From positions 57,894,964 to 57,958,963 of the forward strand of contig NC_073632.1 of NCBI RefSeq assembly GCF_029407905.1: a stretch of 64,000 bases of DNA. Direction: 5' to 3'. Below are positions 1 through 11,256 of this stretch, one piece after another; position 1 is the first letter of the stretch, and the number at the start of each line of letters is the position of its first letter. The translations under genes were made by a program, and so were the position numbers. The stretch is from Bubalus kerabau. Its lineage: Eukaryota > Chordata > Mammalia > Artiodactyla > Bovidae. The notes below the pieces were generated by a model. It ran no database searches and was not told the DNA's origin. It worked only from the letters and a program-made list of their open reading frames with translations.

Positions 1-174
1 TTAATGAGCCCACAGGAATACATTATTGCAATATAAATACATTGAGCCAGATTGATATACTGTTACATTATACTGACATACTGTATACAATTAAACACTG
101 TTACATTATAATATACACACATTGAGCAAATATTGGTACAAGTGATATACTATCCACATTTATTCAGATTTCAT

Positions 175-505
175 TAGTTTTAACCTAAAGTCCTTTTTCC
201 TGTTCCAAGACCCCATCTAGGACCCTGGACCCAGGGCCACATTACATATACTTGTGTCTCTCTAGGCTTCCCTTGGTTGTGATGGTTACATTTTTCTTGT
301 TTTGATGACCTTGACAATTTTGAGTATTAGTCAATATACATTGTAGGATGCCTCTCTATTGGAACCTGATGTTTTTCTCAAGATTAAACTGGGGTTATGA
401 GATTTGGGGAGGAAGTTCACAGAGGTAAAGTGCCCCTTTCATCACCTTATGTCAAAGAGACATGCTATCGACATGATTTTTGACTGTCAGTATTGACCTA
501 GTCTC
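175..505. repeat. Old mammalian L1-like 3' region fossil
   Basis: The stretch with a 'gaccttgacaattttgag' phrase, a 'gatgtttttctcaagattaaactggggttatg' theme and a 'gtcaaagagacatg' phrase follows the order of an old mammalian L1 3'-untranslated sequence as I remember it. It is heavily diverged and has no open frame. The subfamily and orientation are not resolved. The same broad class seems to recur near 19.1-19.5 kb. This is recognition by eye, not an alignment. Confidence 0.35.
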
Positions 506-520
506 TCCCCCCACCCCCAT

Positions 521-592
521 TTTTTTGACTTTTTTAAAAAAATTATTTTATATTGGAACATAGTTGAATAACAATGCTTTGTTATAACAATA
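521..592 (-). repeat. Short old L1 3' tail, reversed
   Basis: A T-rich run followed by 'ttggaacatagttgaataacaatg' is the reverse complement of the usual cetartiodactyl L1 end, in which a short A/T motif precedes the poly-A tail. Only about 70 bp are recognisable. The T-run at the left would be the poly-A tail of a minus-strand insertion. Confidence 0.4.
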
Positions 593-1070
593 ACAACTGA
601 AAAATGTTGCTAGCCAAACCTGGTTCTGTCCACTGGAAAACCATTGCCTTCATAAAGAAAAAGTAAAAAATTGCCAACTGTGCCTTCAGATTTTATACAT
701 GCTGTTTATTTTGATGCCCAGCATTAAAATTGGCTTTTAACTTTTATTTGGATTTGTGCTCTTGTATACATGTCATTTCTCTTTAAAAAAAAAAATCACA
801 ATTTTTTTTCTGAGAAAGCCAGTTGTGGAAGAGAAATTGTTTTATACGTATTTTGACATGAATCTAGGTTTTGTAAACAATCTAAGTAAAAATGTACATT
901 ACTAATCTAGCGTCCCCCTATGTTTAAACAATCATTTGTATCCTGTATTATCTGAGTGCCTGCAGCCTAATGCTGCGCAGTGGTTCACTAAAATCAGACT
1001 ATAACAAATTTTCATTGACTCTCAGTAAAATGTGGCTGCTTGCTCCAGGATCCTAGCCCATGCAGATGAA
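593..1070. other. AT-rich sequence, nothing recognised
   Basis: No gene or clear repeat is visible. The run of T-rich words and short A-tracts resembles a 3'-untranslated region in composition, but there is no upstream coding frame, no poly-A tail with target duplication and no clear polyadenylation context, so I do not call a gene or processed pseudogene. Confidence 0.3.
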
Positions 1071-1074
1071 CGTG

Positions 1075-1400
1075 GGTCATGGTTCCCTCTGGCTTCCCCT
1101 TGGGTTCGATCAACAGGAAACTGGAGAGAGGGAGGTAAGATCAGGGTGTTTATTCCCCAGGTTCACTCCCCATGAAGTTATCTCAGGCCATATTATGCCT
1201 CTTAAAGAAGGTCATCACTCCTCCATCTACTCCCCTTTTTATTCTGAGTTTCAACAACCTCTCCCATCCCTGCCCCTTCAGGCCTGAAGGGTTACACCTA
1301 CACATGTTCCAGCCCCATCTTCCTGTACCATCCCTTGAGGTTTTCTTAGACTACATTCACACCGATATAGTGAGTTCATAAACAAACTCTCCTAGAATTA
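1075..1400. repeat. Probable old mammalian interspersed repeat, class unresolved
   Basis: The sequence includes 'tgccccttcaggcctgaagg', 'gttcactccccatgaagtt' and a final 'aaactctcctagaatta'. That order matches a common old mammalian repeat I recognise but cannot name with confidence. The two overlapping small open frames here are not conserved-looking and are treated as chance. Confidence 0.35.
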
Positions 1401-2500
1401 TAGTAATTAGACTATGCCTTTGGTTTTCTTTTGAGACTTGAGCAGAATCAAGAGTCTCTGAATAAATAATATTTTCCCCCAGAAGGGGAGAATGTAGAAA
1501 GAAGTACCAGCAAAAATACTGCATGGGAATCCTTTGTACTTAAGTGGGTGGGGAGTGGGGGAGCCACCGCAAAGGAAACCAACTGTGACAGAAGACTAGA
1601 GAGAAAAGGATAGGGCAAGTGGTGTGTAGACTCAGGCCAGCCCCCATCCTGGCCCATTTGTTGAAAAAGATGTGATGATAACAGTCATAAGAAGGAGAGT
1701 AAAGATAAAGATGGCTACTTTGAGGCTGAATGCATCAATCTACAGCTTTCCAAATCATACCTACTCTAATTTCTCTTAGCACTAAGTGAAGACTTAGGGG
1801 TTGAGTGCACCCCACCCATTGTCAGCCACTCTGCCAGTCACCACCACCCACCAGGAACACCAGTCAACTACCCTCCATCCTGCCACCCTACCCTCCACTA
1901 ATGACCAAGACTCTGCTGTTGGGTGGAAGGACTTATTGCCCAGCTGCTGTGAGTCCTGACAGCTGAAAGTGCTCAGCTGACAGTCCTCTGCAGAATTTTC
2001 TATGCAATCATCATTACCGAAAGACTGCTGGACCAGTGAGAGAATGCTTCAGTGTTCTGTGTGATGGTTCTATGAATTGATTTTTCAGTCTAAGTGCCTG
2101 GGATTTGGAAAATAGAAGTTGACGCCCCAAAGTTGCATTACAATACATATTTCCCAGTTGTTTGCTAAGCCATACGACTGGAATCTGGGCTTTCATTACT
2201 GCAAGTTGTTCAACTAGAAATGTAAAATGATTCATTTATGGAATATTTGACGTCAATCTATGTCTTCATAAAACAAGCATTTCTGCTTCTAATCCAGATA
2301 ATTTCTGCACCTGCCAAAGACCAAATACCCCTAAAACTCTCCCTGGTTTCTCAAAGTGAATATGATCCAATGATAACACATGAAAATTTTGGCTTCTATG
2401 ACATGATATGGATATGTCACTGAATGACACAAGACAAAAAGTAATCAAAAAAAATTTTAAGTATTTATTTATCCTTAAATAATTCATGCAGGAGTTAACC
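1401..2500. other. Unassigned intergenic sequence
   Basis: About 1.1 kb of mixed-composition sequence. It includes a C-rich stretch near 1805-1910 rich in 'cacc/ccac' words. I see no exon with flanking splice signals, no repeat family and no RNA gene. Confidence 0.3.
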
Positions 2501-2504
2501 CAAA

Positions 2505-2900
2505 ATTCATACCACTTATTAAGTATACACTCTGAGCCAGGGAGCATCTAGGCATCTTATATTATGCATTCATTCAAAAACAGTTATAACATGTTAATCC
2601 TCAGAAAAACACTTTGAGGTGAATAATTTTCCATTGTTCATTTGTTTGTGCTTTCAGTAAATATTTATTGATTACCTACTATATATAAGACTGTTCTAGG
2701 AAGTGGGATACCCAAGGTGAACAAGAACACATGCAATTCCTGTATACATGGAGCTTATGGCTTCGTAAAAGCAACCAGCTCTATTAAATATCACACAATT
2801 AACTGCAGAGCTGTGATAAGTGATATGAAGGAAACGTATATCTTGCTGAGAGATGAAGAAAATCGGGGTCTGAGAGATTAAGCAATGTCTGGCATCCTGC
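2505..2900 (+). repeat. MIR SINE split by another old repeat
   Basis: The left half (about 2505-2635) has the MIR core order: a 'cattcattc' word, then 'taatcctcagaaaaacactttgaggtgaataattttcca'-type text. The expected continuation, an A-rich 'gatgaagaaaat' followed by 'gagagattaagcaatgtc', appears only at about 2851-2900. Between them is about 215 bp that starts like 'aaatatttattgattacctac', another old mammalian repeat. The simplest reading is one MIR interrupted by a later ancient insertion. No target duplication is visible at this age. Confidence 0.5.
2636..2850 (+). repeat. Old mammalian repeat nested in MIR
   Basis: It begins with the 'aatatttattgattacctac' phrase and runs through 'ggatacccaaggtgaacaag', 'catggagcttatgg' and 'gtgataagtgatatgaag'. 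This is a familiar ancient mammalian repeat whose class (old L1 tail or similar) I cannot settle by eye. Its position inside the MIR dates it as younger than that MIR. Confidence 0.4.
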
Positions 2901-3350
2901 CTCTTTTAGTGCATGACCTGTTTCACAGCATTATGGTGGTTTCTTTGGTCTTCCCAAGCTGCCCCACTCCCACCACCAGCAGCCCGCGGTACCTTCCGTG
3001 GGAGGACAGCCACCCAGAGTTGCTCTGCGCACACTGAGGCCCAAGCTACCAGCTCATCAGCCTTGCTTCTGAGACATGATTAAGTTGGAGGGAGTGTCAT
3101 CTATCTCTCAGGGCACAAAATCTGGTCCCAGGACAATAATCTAAATAACACTGGCTTGGAGCTTATTTTGAATCAACTCGGCCATCCTGAGAATCACAGA
3201 AGCACATTATGTTAACCCTTTCAAAGCAGTCATCACTTTATGGCTTAATATTACAGCAGTCTGCATCCATGTCAACCTATTCATCTTTATAGCCTCACCA
3301 AGAAACAGCAGCAAAGTAAGTCTTTGTTGGTAGAAAGGAAAAGTTAGAGA
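2901..3350. other. Unassigned sequence with one GC-richer patch
   Basis: The patch at about 2945-3050 is GC-richer than its surroundings and contains 'agcccgcggtacc' and a few CpGs, but is too short to be a CpG island. No gene, RNA or repeat is supported. Confidence 0.3.
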
Positions 3351-3351
3351 A

Positions 3352-3480
3352 AAGAAAGTGGGAGGGAGGGAAAGAGGAAAAGGAGGCAGAGAGAGGAAGG
3401 GAGGGAAGCAAGGAAGGAGGAAAGAAGATGGAAGGAAGGAAGGAAGATGGGAGGAAAGGAAACAAGAAAGGAAAGAAGGA
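3352..3480 (+). repeat. Purine tract, GGAA/GGGA-type
   Basis: About 130 bp of almost uninterrupted purine on the plus strand, built from ggaa, gaaa, ggga and gatgg words. It opens short frames on both strands, which are artefacts of composition. Mirror-symmetric segments could favour intramolecular triplex, which is inference. Confidence 0.85.
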
Positions 3481-4210
3481 AATCAGCCTCTGCCAATATT
3501 CCCACAGCTATACACCAACAAGGAAAAAAATGTAGTATAACAACAGGGAGGATAATTTTCAGGAAAAAAAACAAATCAGCAAAATTAAATACTATTTCTA
3601 CTCTGACACAAAGTTGTAAACCTAATTCAAATATAATTAATGAACAATAAGTGGTATGAGTCCTAGCTATTTATACACAGATATAGTCTTCCATTGGACA
3701 TCAACATCTTGCAACTGGTATGTGTGAAAGATGTAATAATCAGATTTATTTTGTAAATATCCCAACATTCCTCAAAAATAAAACTTATCTTTTCAACTTT
3801 ACCAGGTAAATTGCATATCTTATTTAATCCAAATTATTAGGCTAGATACTCTCTTTCTGTGGCAAGGTGCCTAGCTTGATTGTGACACTTGATTGTGACA
3901 CAGACATGTTATCAGGGCTGAATTTTTCACTGTGCAAAGCATGTGTGCTGTTTTCAGCACCTGTTACAAAGTATCCCGCCACATCTCAGACCTGGCAAAT
4001 TGGGGATCAGGCAAACCATGACTCTAGGAACATGGTCATGTACTGTGTATATCACCAGAATATTAGAATGTAGGAATGTTACACTTGTTCTCAGCATATA
4101 AAATATTAAATTATGATGCATTCCACAAAAATATAGGAAAATAATGATCAGCAATTTCTCTGAGTAGCCCAAGCTCCTGATTTGTTCATGGGAACATGTC
4201 TCAATGCATA
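3481..4210. other. AT-rich unassigned sequence
   Basis: No exon, RNA gene or clear repeat family is seen. A local direct duplication is visible near 3875-3900 ('cttgattgtgacac' followed immediately by a near copy), consistent with slippage. Confidence 0.3.
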
Positions 4211-4222
4211 AACTTGGGAATA

Positions 4223-4434
4223 GGGCTTCCCTGGTGGCTCATTGGGTAAAGAATCTGCCTGCCAATGCAGGAGATGAGGGTTCGATCCCTGGGTTGGGAA
4301 GATCCCCTGGAGAAGGAAATGGCACCCTACTCCAGTATTCTTGCCTGGAGAATCCCATGGACAGAGGAGCCTGATGGGGTCACAGTCCATGGGGTCACAA
4401 AGAGCAGGACATGATTTAACAACTAAATAACAAC
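4223..4434 (+). mobile_element. Bov-tA SINE with 12-bp target duplication
   Basis: The element opens with the tRNA-Glu-like head 'gggcttccctggtggctc', has the B-box-like 'ggttcgatccctggg', then the BovA body 'cactccagtattcttgcctgg' and a short A/C-rich tail. An exact 12-bp target duplication 'aacttgggaata' lies at 4211-4222 and 4435-4446, which fixes both ends. The copy is full length but has point changes in the body. Confidence 0.95.
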
Positions 4435-4475
4435 AACTTGGGAATAATAACTACAAGCTTTCTTTGCATGACCTT

Positions 4476-4866
4476 TGTTGTTCATTTGCTCAGTCGTGTC
4501 AGACTCTTTGCAACCCCATGGACTGCAGCACACCAGGCTTCCCTGTCCTTCACCACCTCCAGGAGTTTGCTCAAACTCATGTCCATTGAGTTAGTGATAC
4601 AATCTCATCCTCTGTCACCCCCTTCTCTTCCTGCCTTCAATCTTTCCCAGCATCAGGGTCTTTTCCAATGAGTCGGCTCTTTGCATCAGGTGGCCAAACT
4701 ATTGGAGATTCAGCTTCAGCATCAGTCCTTCCAATGAATATTCAGGGTTGATTTCGTTTAGGATTGACTGGTTTGATCTCCTTGCAGTCCAAGAGACTCT
4801 AAAGAGTCTTCTCTAACACCACAGTTTGAAAGCATCAGCTCTTGGATGCTCAGACTTCTTTGTGAC
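4476..4866 (-). mobile_element. BovB LINE 3' fragment
   Basis: Read on the minus strand this is the C-terminal RT-ORF and 3' end of BovB. It shares, in the same order, the 'catcagggtcttttccaatgag' and 'cttgcagtccaag' blocks of the longer copy at 20.8-23.5 kb. It is strongly diverged with no open frame, so it is an older insertion truncated at its 5' end. Confidence 0.88.
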
Positions 4867-5823
4867 CTTAAAGATTCAAAAAATGAAGACTCTAGACAAC
4901 TAGCAAAAGGTTCTGTCACTTTCTGGTTTTATAAAATTTCTTGGTGGTTGCCCCCTGAGAAATAGAGGAATCATTATTGAATTATTTTGACTCACATTCA
5001 TCTGAAACTACAGGTTATGAATTGGTGTCAGGCTATGACGACTTTGCCATCTGTTCTAATCACTCATCAAAGAATAAGAAAGGCAATTATAAGGTTGTTA
5101 CCATAATGAATAGATCAATAGGAAAGAAAAACATAATTTGTCTTAGGAAATTTTCTTCTAGCAAATTATGATTTGCAACATAATACCAACTTTGTAACTT
5201 TTGTAATTTTCTTACATTTGTTTGAGCCTTTATTTGTAAGTCAGATTTTTATTTAGCAGGCAATAGGAAAAAAAATAGACTTCAGTATATAAAAATCCAA
5301 AACAACAACTATGACAAAAAAATTCCCATAATATAATATAAGCTCTTCTTAAGCTGCTTTGACTACTTATCTGATCAAGGATGCAACACAGGAACCAACC
5401 TGAGAAGAAGGTCCCTTGGCTGGTGCTCCATGGAAGCTGACTACAGTTCCATGAGGGGGAAAGGAATCTTTGATGAGGATACCTCTGGGTGGAAACCTCT
5501 TTCTTTCCCCAAGGGAGTCTCCTTCTTTGGCTTCTCCCTAATGAACACAGTGTTAAGAAGGACTCTGAGGCCTCATTTCAGCTTGGAGAGAGCATGTCAT
5601 CATTAATTGTCACTGTCTTCCTTGCTCACAAAATGCCAAGAATGTGCCAGGTATGAGTTCTGCCCATTATGTCATTTCTGATCTTTTTCCAGAGTAATTC
5701 TTCTGTCCTTTGATGACTTGATCCTCTGAGGTAACACATTCTTGTCTTAGCTGCTAAGAATCACTTGGGAAACAACTTTATCACTCCCTTGGTCTTAAAG
5801 TTTACTTTGGCAATCATAGAGAT
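4867..5823. other. Unassigned AT-rich sequence
   Basis: No recognisable gene or repeat. Small open frames here have no domain, no codon pattern and no splice context that would support coding. Confidence 0.3.
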
Positions 5824-5846
5824 AAAAAAAAAAAAAAAAAAAAAAA
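5824..5846 (+). repeat. A23 homopolymer
   Basis: Twenty-three consecutive A follow 'gat'. No retroelement body is recognised immediately upstream, so it may be a bare microsatellite or the tail of a very short insertion. Confidence 0.9.
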
Positions 5847-5989
5847 CAACTTTTACCATTAATTGCTCTAAACTTAAAAAGTGGGATAAAACCTAGTAAC
5901 ATCTCTTGGTTAGGCAACATGTCATAAAAGCTGAGAAATTCCAGCAGTTGTTTGAAGTAAAGAAAAAGGAGGAAATGCATAATACCCAT

Positions 5990-6145
5990 ATACTTATTTC
6001 AATTACTCTTCATAATAATTCTTCAAAGAAGTTTTTACCCTCGTTTTGCAGTTGAAGAAACAGTCTCAGACATACCGAATAAATTCTTTAATGTCTCAAA
6101 GCTAAACTATGACCCTAGGTCCATCCATTCCCAAATTACACATGC
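5990..6145 (+). repeat. MIR SINE fossil
   Basis: The order 'cataataattcttcaaagaag', 'ttttgcagttgaagaaacag', 'gtctcaaagctaaac' tracks the MIR core and its 3' part (gain of a 'gatgaggaaact'-like block, then the 'ggtcacacagct'-like block). Divergence is high, as expected for MIR. Confidence 0.55.
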
Positions 6146-6190
6146 TTGAGTGAATCACACACAAGATTTGGGGAATATCTTTGGCAATAT

Positions 6191-6400
6191 CAGTGACCCC
6201 TGACATTTTTGGTACCAAGTACCAGTTTTGTGAAAGACAATTTTTCCATGGACCAGGAGTGGGGGGTGGGATGGTTTGGGGATGATTCAAGCCCATTACA
6301 CTTATTGTGCACTTTATTTCTATTATTATTGCATCAGCTCCACCTCAGAGCCTCAGGCATTCGATCCTAGAGGCCGAGGACCCCTGTTAGTGCCTATGGA
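6191..6400. mobile_element. hAT-type (MER1-like) DNA transposon fossil
   Basis: It begins 'cagtgacccctgac' and continues 'tttttggtaccaag', 'gacaatttttccatgg', then 'cattacacttattgtgcac'. This matches the terminal inverted repeat and first part of a non-autonomous hAT element with 'CAGNGGTCCCCAACC'-type ends. The far terminal repeat is not recognisable, so this is a partial copy. No transposase is present. Confidence 0.55.
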
Positions 6401-6519
6401 AGCTGGCTTATGCTGGTGCTGCTGTCACTGTACACGTTTCAGAAGTACTCCTTCCACCTGTCCAGATGAACTAAATGCTTTCTCTTTAGGTCATTCCACA
6501 TTTTTCTTTTCACTCTTTG

Positions 6520-6775
6520 CCTAGTTAAGTCCGACTAGCCTTTATGACGCAGATCAAATTAGCCCTTTCTCCAGAAAGTCATTCCCAAGTTTTCAAAAAT
6601 GCACCCAATAGAATCCAGTAGCCATCTCTGTTACCTTTAATAATTGTCTTTTCTGTATACTTCATTGTACTATAAACTCCTTGAGAGCAGGTCTGTATCT
6701 TTCTCACCTTTGCATTTCAATGTCTAACATGGTGCCTAGCCCGTAATAGGCCCTCAAAACTGGCTGAAGGTAATT
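6520..6775 (+). repeat. L2 LINE 3' fossil
   Basis: The phrases 'ctataaactccttgagagcagg', 'tgtatctttctcacc', 'ttcaatgtctaacatggtgcc' and 'agcccgtaataggccctcaa' are the standard order of the L2 3' end. It is non-coding and old. Confidence 0.7.
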
Positions 6776-6864
6776 AAGAAAAGAGGTAAAGTGTTTTAAT
6801 CTCAGTATCTGACTGTGTAAAATTGTTTCAGCTTTTGCCAGCCTAAATAATAAAGTGGCTGATA

Positions 6865-7138
6865 GGACTGATGCTGAAGCTGAAATTCCAGTACTTTGGC
6901 CACTTCATGCAAAGAGTTGACTCATTGGAAAAGACTCTGATGCTGGGAGGGATTGGGGGCAGGAGGAGAATGGGACAAGAGAGGATGAGATGGCTGGATG
7001 GCATCACCGACTCAATGGATATGAGTTTGGGTGGACTCTGGAAGTTGGTAATGGACAGGGAGGCCTGGCGTGCTGCGATTCATGGGGTTGCAAAGAGTCG
7101 GATACGACTGAGCGACTGAACTGAATTGAACTGACTGA
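6865..7138 (+). mobile_element. BovB LINE 3' end
   Basis: A 5'-truncated BovB. It opens at 'ggactgatgctgaagctg' and includes 'atggctggatggcatcacc' and 'gagtcggatacgactgagcg', ending in the 'gaactgaattgaactg' tail. The frame through it is short but uninterrupted over about 80 codons, encoding the C-terminal RT-ORF region only. Confidence 0.92.
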
Positions 7139-7361
7139 ATAATTCCTAAAGACTGAACTGAGGCTGTTGCTCAGTTAGTAATGTAACAAGTGTCCGTAAG
7201 CCTCTTTTCAGTGTATAGTGCCTTTGGGGGTCCTGTAATTACTTAAAAAAGAAGGCCAAGCATTTGTCAAGCTCACAGAAACTTACGAGATTTAGCTCGT
7301 ACCATGATACCCACAATACAACAGGAGTTAGGGATGAATATAGTCTGCCTAACTCTAAAAT

Positions 7362-7634
7362 CGGAGAAGGCAATGGCACCCCACTCCAGTACTCTTGCCT
7401 GGAGAATCCCATGTACAGAGGAGCCTGGTAGGCTGCAGTCCATGGGGTCGCTAGGAGTCGGACACGACTGAGCAACTTCACTTTCACTTTTCACTTTCAT
7501 GCATTGGAGAAGGAAATGGCAACCCACTCCAGTGTTCTTGCATGGAGAATCTCAGGGACAGGAGAGCCTGGTGGGCTGCCGTCTATGGGGTCACACAGAG
7601 TTGGACACAACTGAAGCGACTTAGCAGCAGCAGC
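7362..7634 (+). mobile_element. BOV-A2 dimeric SINE with 11-bp target duplication
   Basis: Two BovA units are visible. Unit one starts 'ggagaaggcaatggcacccc' and ends in the C/T/A linker around 'cacttttcactttcatgc'. Unit two starts 'ggagaaggaaatggcaaccc' and ends in 'agcagcagcagc'. The exact duplication 'aactctaaaat' at 7351-7361 and 7635-7645 proves a single insertion. Confidence 0.96.
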
Positions 7635-7645
7635 AACTCTAAAAT

Positions 7646-8585
7646 AATCCTTTATGAAAAGGAACGAGGAAAGACTTCTTTTTTCTAGTTCTACATTTCA
7701 GTTTCCTCTAGTTCAGCTCCCTAACCACCACAGTTCCCAAACCACCTTCATATTCCAAGGGCTTGGGAGAAACAGATACAGTCATTGTAATGGGAATGCA
7801 GATTCACTCATTACCACGTCCACTATCGGGCAAAAACACAGCGCACGTTGTTTCTAACTGATACAGCCTCCCTCCTAAGCCACAATATACTGAGGAATAG
7901 TCTAACCTTATTTACTATATTATCCAATCTAATAAACAAAGCAACCCTTTATTAGGTATCATCTTTTAAGTGATACATTCAGTCTATCTTATTCCTGCCC
8001 TTTTTCTTATTTGAACACACCACTCTGCTCTCCAAGTTGACCTCGGGGTTCACAGTAGCCACTGAATGAATGCGTGAATGAATGACCTCATACAGGCAGG
8101 GTGAGGGGCTGTCACAACCTCACGGTGACCTCCACACATCTGCCGGCCCCACTGCGAATGGCTGGTCTGGCACACACGTGGGGTGTGGTTGACCAGCTAT
8201 CTCTGTGGGTATTCTGCCAGTCTCCATGCTGATATCTGCAGTGGTAAATTTGTGGACTTTCTTCCTTGATGTGGCCAGGGCCTGGTGGGATATTACTGCT
8301 GGCTCAGCATATTAACCACATTTCTAGCCTCTGTAAACTTGACGCTTTAACAACTGCCCTACATGCATATGCCAAAACACTTTGTCTTAGACAATTTGAT
8401 TATATGTTTGAGTCACCCCACCTTGGCCTTCTGTCTCACTTGTCACCTCTCCCCTCCTAGGGAGGGAGTCCTCCTCTTGGGGTTGTGGAGTCAGGATGTT
8501 CAGATACAAACCAACCAACCCAGAGTCCACACCTGCAACCTTTATTGGGCTCCTTTATTAGGCTCTCACACTCCAGGCCACTGTG
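7646..8585. other. Unassigned sequence
   Basis: Mixed composition, no family recognised. Polypyrimidine and C-rich patches near 8400-8470 are not explained. The stretch may belong to an old LTR that continues past the following SINE, but I cannot support that. Confidence 0.25.
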
Positions 8586-8798
8586 TTGTTGTTATTTACT
8601 CACTAAGTCATGTCTGACTCTTAGCAAAGACATGGACTATAGCCCTCCAGGCTCCTCTGCCCATGGGATTTCCCAGGCAAGAATACTGGAGTGGGTTGCC
8701 ATTTCCTTCTCTAGGGGGTCTTCCTGACCCAGGGATCAAACCCATGTTTCCTGCATTGGCCAGTGGGTTCTATACCACTGAGCCACCTGGGAAGCCCT
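8586..8798 (-). mobile_element. Bov-tA SINE
   Basis: Reverse-complement Bov-tA: the body 'caagaatactggagtgggttgcc' precedes the reversed head, which ends 'gagccacctgggaagcccta'. Short flanking 'gccact' words at both ends may be remnants of a target duplication. Confidence 0.9.
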
Positions 8799-9734
8799 AA
8801 GCCACTATACATCTGTCCTAATTACCCCAAGACCAGGTACTAAATAACTGAGACAGCCTCTGTGATGAGAAACTGCTGAAATCATTCAAACTAGCCAATT
8901 CTAAGCTTTTTATCCTGTTCCTTTTAGCAGAAATCACACACCCAAAAATTCTTACCCACAGTTCCTCTCTGCTCCTCTCCCCTCCCCAACTCCTCAACCA
9001 TACCCCCCAGCCCACCTCCTGACCTGAGTCATTGCTTCCCACGTGGCTGCCAATGCCATAGCATGCCCAAACTGTTTTGTCAATGGCCATGGTCTCCTGA
9101 CCTGCTGAACTTACTATATCTCAAATCTTCTATTAACACACTACATTTTTAAACACTCAGCTTCCTTCCTCTCGACTCTCAACGGCCCCATTCTAAGTCT
9201 CTGGTGCATTTTCCACGTGGTCCCCCAGACCTGGATATTCCCACCTCAGCTTCTACTGTGAGATCACCTTGACCCTGCACAGGTGTATGGTGGCTCAAGG
9301 AAGGCTTTCTAATCTCAACTCAATGTCTATGCCACACCGGGATTGAGGGAAATTCAATAGTTAAACCAGACTTGCTGTCAGGCCACACTCTCCTGTCGAG
9401 CTGCTATACACTGGTTATGGGCATTCATCACGAGATCCCAAACAAGAAGTGAGTATGTCATTCCTAACTTTGAAACTGCCTCAAATTTTAAAAAACATCA
9501 TCTGTGCTCTGGCTGAAAGCCTGGGGCAGAGAGCTGTCTTCCTTCTCTTTTCTTCTTTCTACATTTATTTCTGTTTCTTACCATTCCTGGGCCCAAGAGA
9601 GATGGGCTTTCCTTCTTTCTCTTCCTGTTTACACTTATACTGTTCTAAAACTCTATGTTCAAGGCCATCGAGCCTGCCTCTTGATATGTTAAAGAGGGAG
9701 ATCAAAATAAAGAAAATTAAGCCTATCTTCATCT
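8799..9734. other. Unassigned sequence
   Basis: C-rich around 8960-9030, otherwise mixed. No coding exon, RNA gene or confident repeat. The open frame across 9449-9877 runs into the pyrimidine tract that follows and has no domain, so I leave it uncalled. Confidence 0.25.
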
Positions 9735-9808
9735 TCTTTCCCTTCCCTCTCTCTCCCCTCCCTCCCTCTTCCCGCCCTCTCTCTTTCTCCATCTCTCTCT
9801 TAATCAAA
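9735..9808 (+). repeat. Polypyrimidine tract
   Basis: About 74 bp of almost pure C/T including 'ccctccctccctcttcccgcc'-type text (partly irregular) and CTCT runs. It creates long frames on both strands by composition alone. Confidence 0.8.
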
Positions 9809-10680
9809 GATCTAACTTCCTTGTGTATTATACTATTCTCTCCTACACAGAAAGGTAAGCTTCGAGGCTTAGATTAAAAATGGAAGAGATCAGAAAGTGA
9901 TAATTTAAGTAGGAATTTTAATCATTTTATATTTGCAACAATGTTATATTAGCTTGTGATTACAATCTTCAATCTTAACTGTAGGTATATGTCTTAAGAC
10001 CTCCAAGCAGTGAGCATCACTACCCAGAAATAAAATCCCTCTCCCATTTCTAGTATAAAAGGTCAAGAAGACAAATGCCCCGAATTACAAAGAATATATA
10101 TTAGTATACATTAATTACAGAATAGATAATTAGTACATATTAACTAAGTAAAGGTGAAAACTATTCTATAAAACAGGAGTGTAGGTCATTAGAAAGTAGT
10201 TCTATTCATTATATAAAGAAATGCTGGATGTGTGGCTATAATATTACATAATCCCAGAGCAAATTCAACTCACGCCTCAATTTTTAGATAGAGTCTAGAA
10301 ATCTCACCTAAGTCTGACTTACACTGTCCTCAGATATAACATTAGTACCCCCCCCCCCCCACTTTATAGCTGAGCCATTGTAATGGTTTTGGGAGAGACT
10401 TTCAAAGGCTGGTACATGGAAGTCATTATTTAAAATACATCTCTTCATTTTCTGACAACCTAAGATACTCTTACCGCCCCCCCCCCAAATATATTCAAAT
10501 CTGTGCTGAGAGCTTTTCACACATTACAATCCAGCTATCACTTTCACATTTTTTTTTCTGCTGAGAGTTGCCTAGAAAATAGACTAGCCACACACTAGGT
10601 GTGAAAACATAAGAAATGTGAGAAAAGTGAGATTTAACATTGAAGTTAAGCAGTGAATTTTTTCTCTTCCATTCTGTGAG
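9809..10680. other. AT-rich sequence with two C-tracts
   Basis: No gene or repeat family is recognised. A C13 run sits at 10348-10360 and a C10 run at 10477-10486. Elsewhere it is A/T-rich with many 'attag/tatata' words. Confidence 0.35.
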
Positions 10681-10736
10681 TATGTGTGTGTGCACACATG
10701 TGTGTGTGTGTGTGTGTGCACGTGTACATGTGTGTG
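10681..10736 (+). repeat. (TG)n microsatellite with CACA/CACG interruptions
   Basis: TG dinucleotides run across the interval, broken by 'gcacacatg' and 'gcacgtgtacatg'. The interruptions imply partial palindromy and long-term decay of an originally uniform tract. Confidence 0.93.
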
Positions 10737-11256
10737 AGAGCTGGTGCCACCGAGCTTCTCTGCATACATAGGAGTCCCTATGTATGTACTATGTGTGGGT
10801 TCTTATTCTTACTTGAGATTTGAGGGAAAATAACAGGTTTTCCAGTTTTTTAAAAAGGGCCTACAATAAAAAGCTAATTTGGATATGCACAGCAAGAAAG
10901 GCTGCAGTGAAATGCCATAAGATGTTAACAAAGGTCACGAAGGGAGTTAGTACAGATTGTGTTTCTATGGCCTCTACTTCCAAATTTACCACATTACACT
11001 AAAACATCTTTAAAACACTATTTTAAGACATTCCAGAATAAGAGCTCCACTGAAGTTATCAAATGCTGATTTCGGTTATTTATTAGGGCAGTACAGGTAG
11101 AGTGCACACGTTAGGACTGTGCCTGTAGGATGAGTTTCTAAATGAAAGGCACGGAATTGTATTCACATCAGATTAAAGCATGGAAGTTGGCGAAGTATAA
11201 TGTGGTTTTTATGGGCTCAAGAGTGGAATTCCCAGTTTTACAGATCTTGGCTGCCT
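10737..11256. other. Unassigned sequence
   Basis: About 520 bp without recognisable gene, RNA or repeat. Confidence 0.3.

Noticed and set aside
593..1000. Possible processed-pseudogene 3' UTR
   Set aside because: No upstream coding remnant, no poly-A tail in the right place and no target duplication were found.
3352..3480. Possible coding frames rich in Arg, Glu and Lys
   Set aside because: Purine-only composition produces open frames on both strands. No real protein signature.
4223..4300. tRNA-like sequence with A- and B-box-like words
   Set aside because: It is the head of a Bov-tA SINE, as in the other Bov-tA and CHR-2 copies. It does not fold as an intact tRNA and is followed by BovA, so no tRNA gene is called.
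9449..9877. 142-codon plus-strand frame
   Set aside because: Openness comes from a polypyrimidine tract that also opens the other strand. No domain or conservation evidence.
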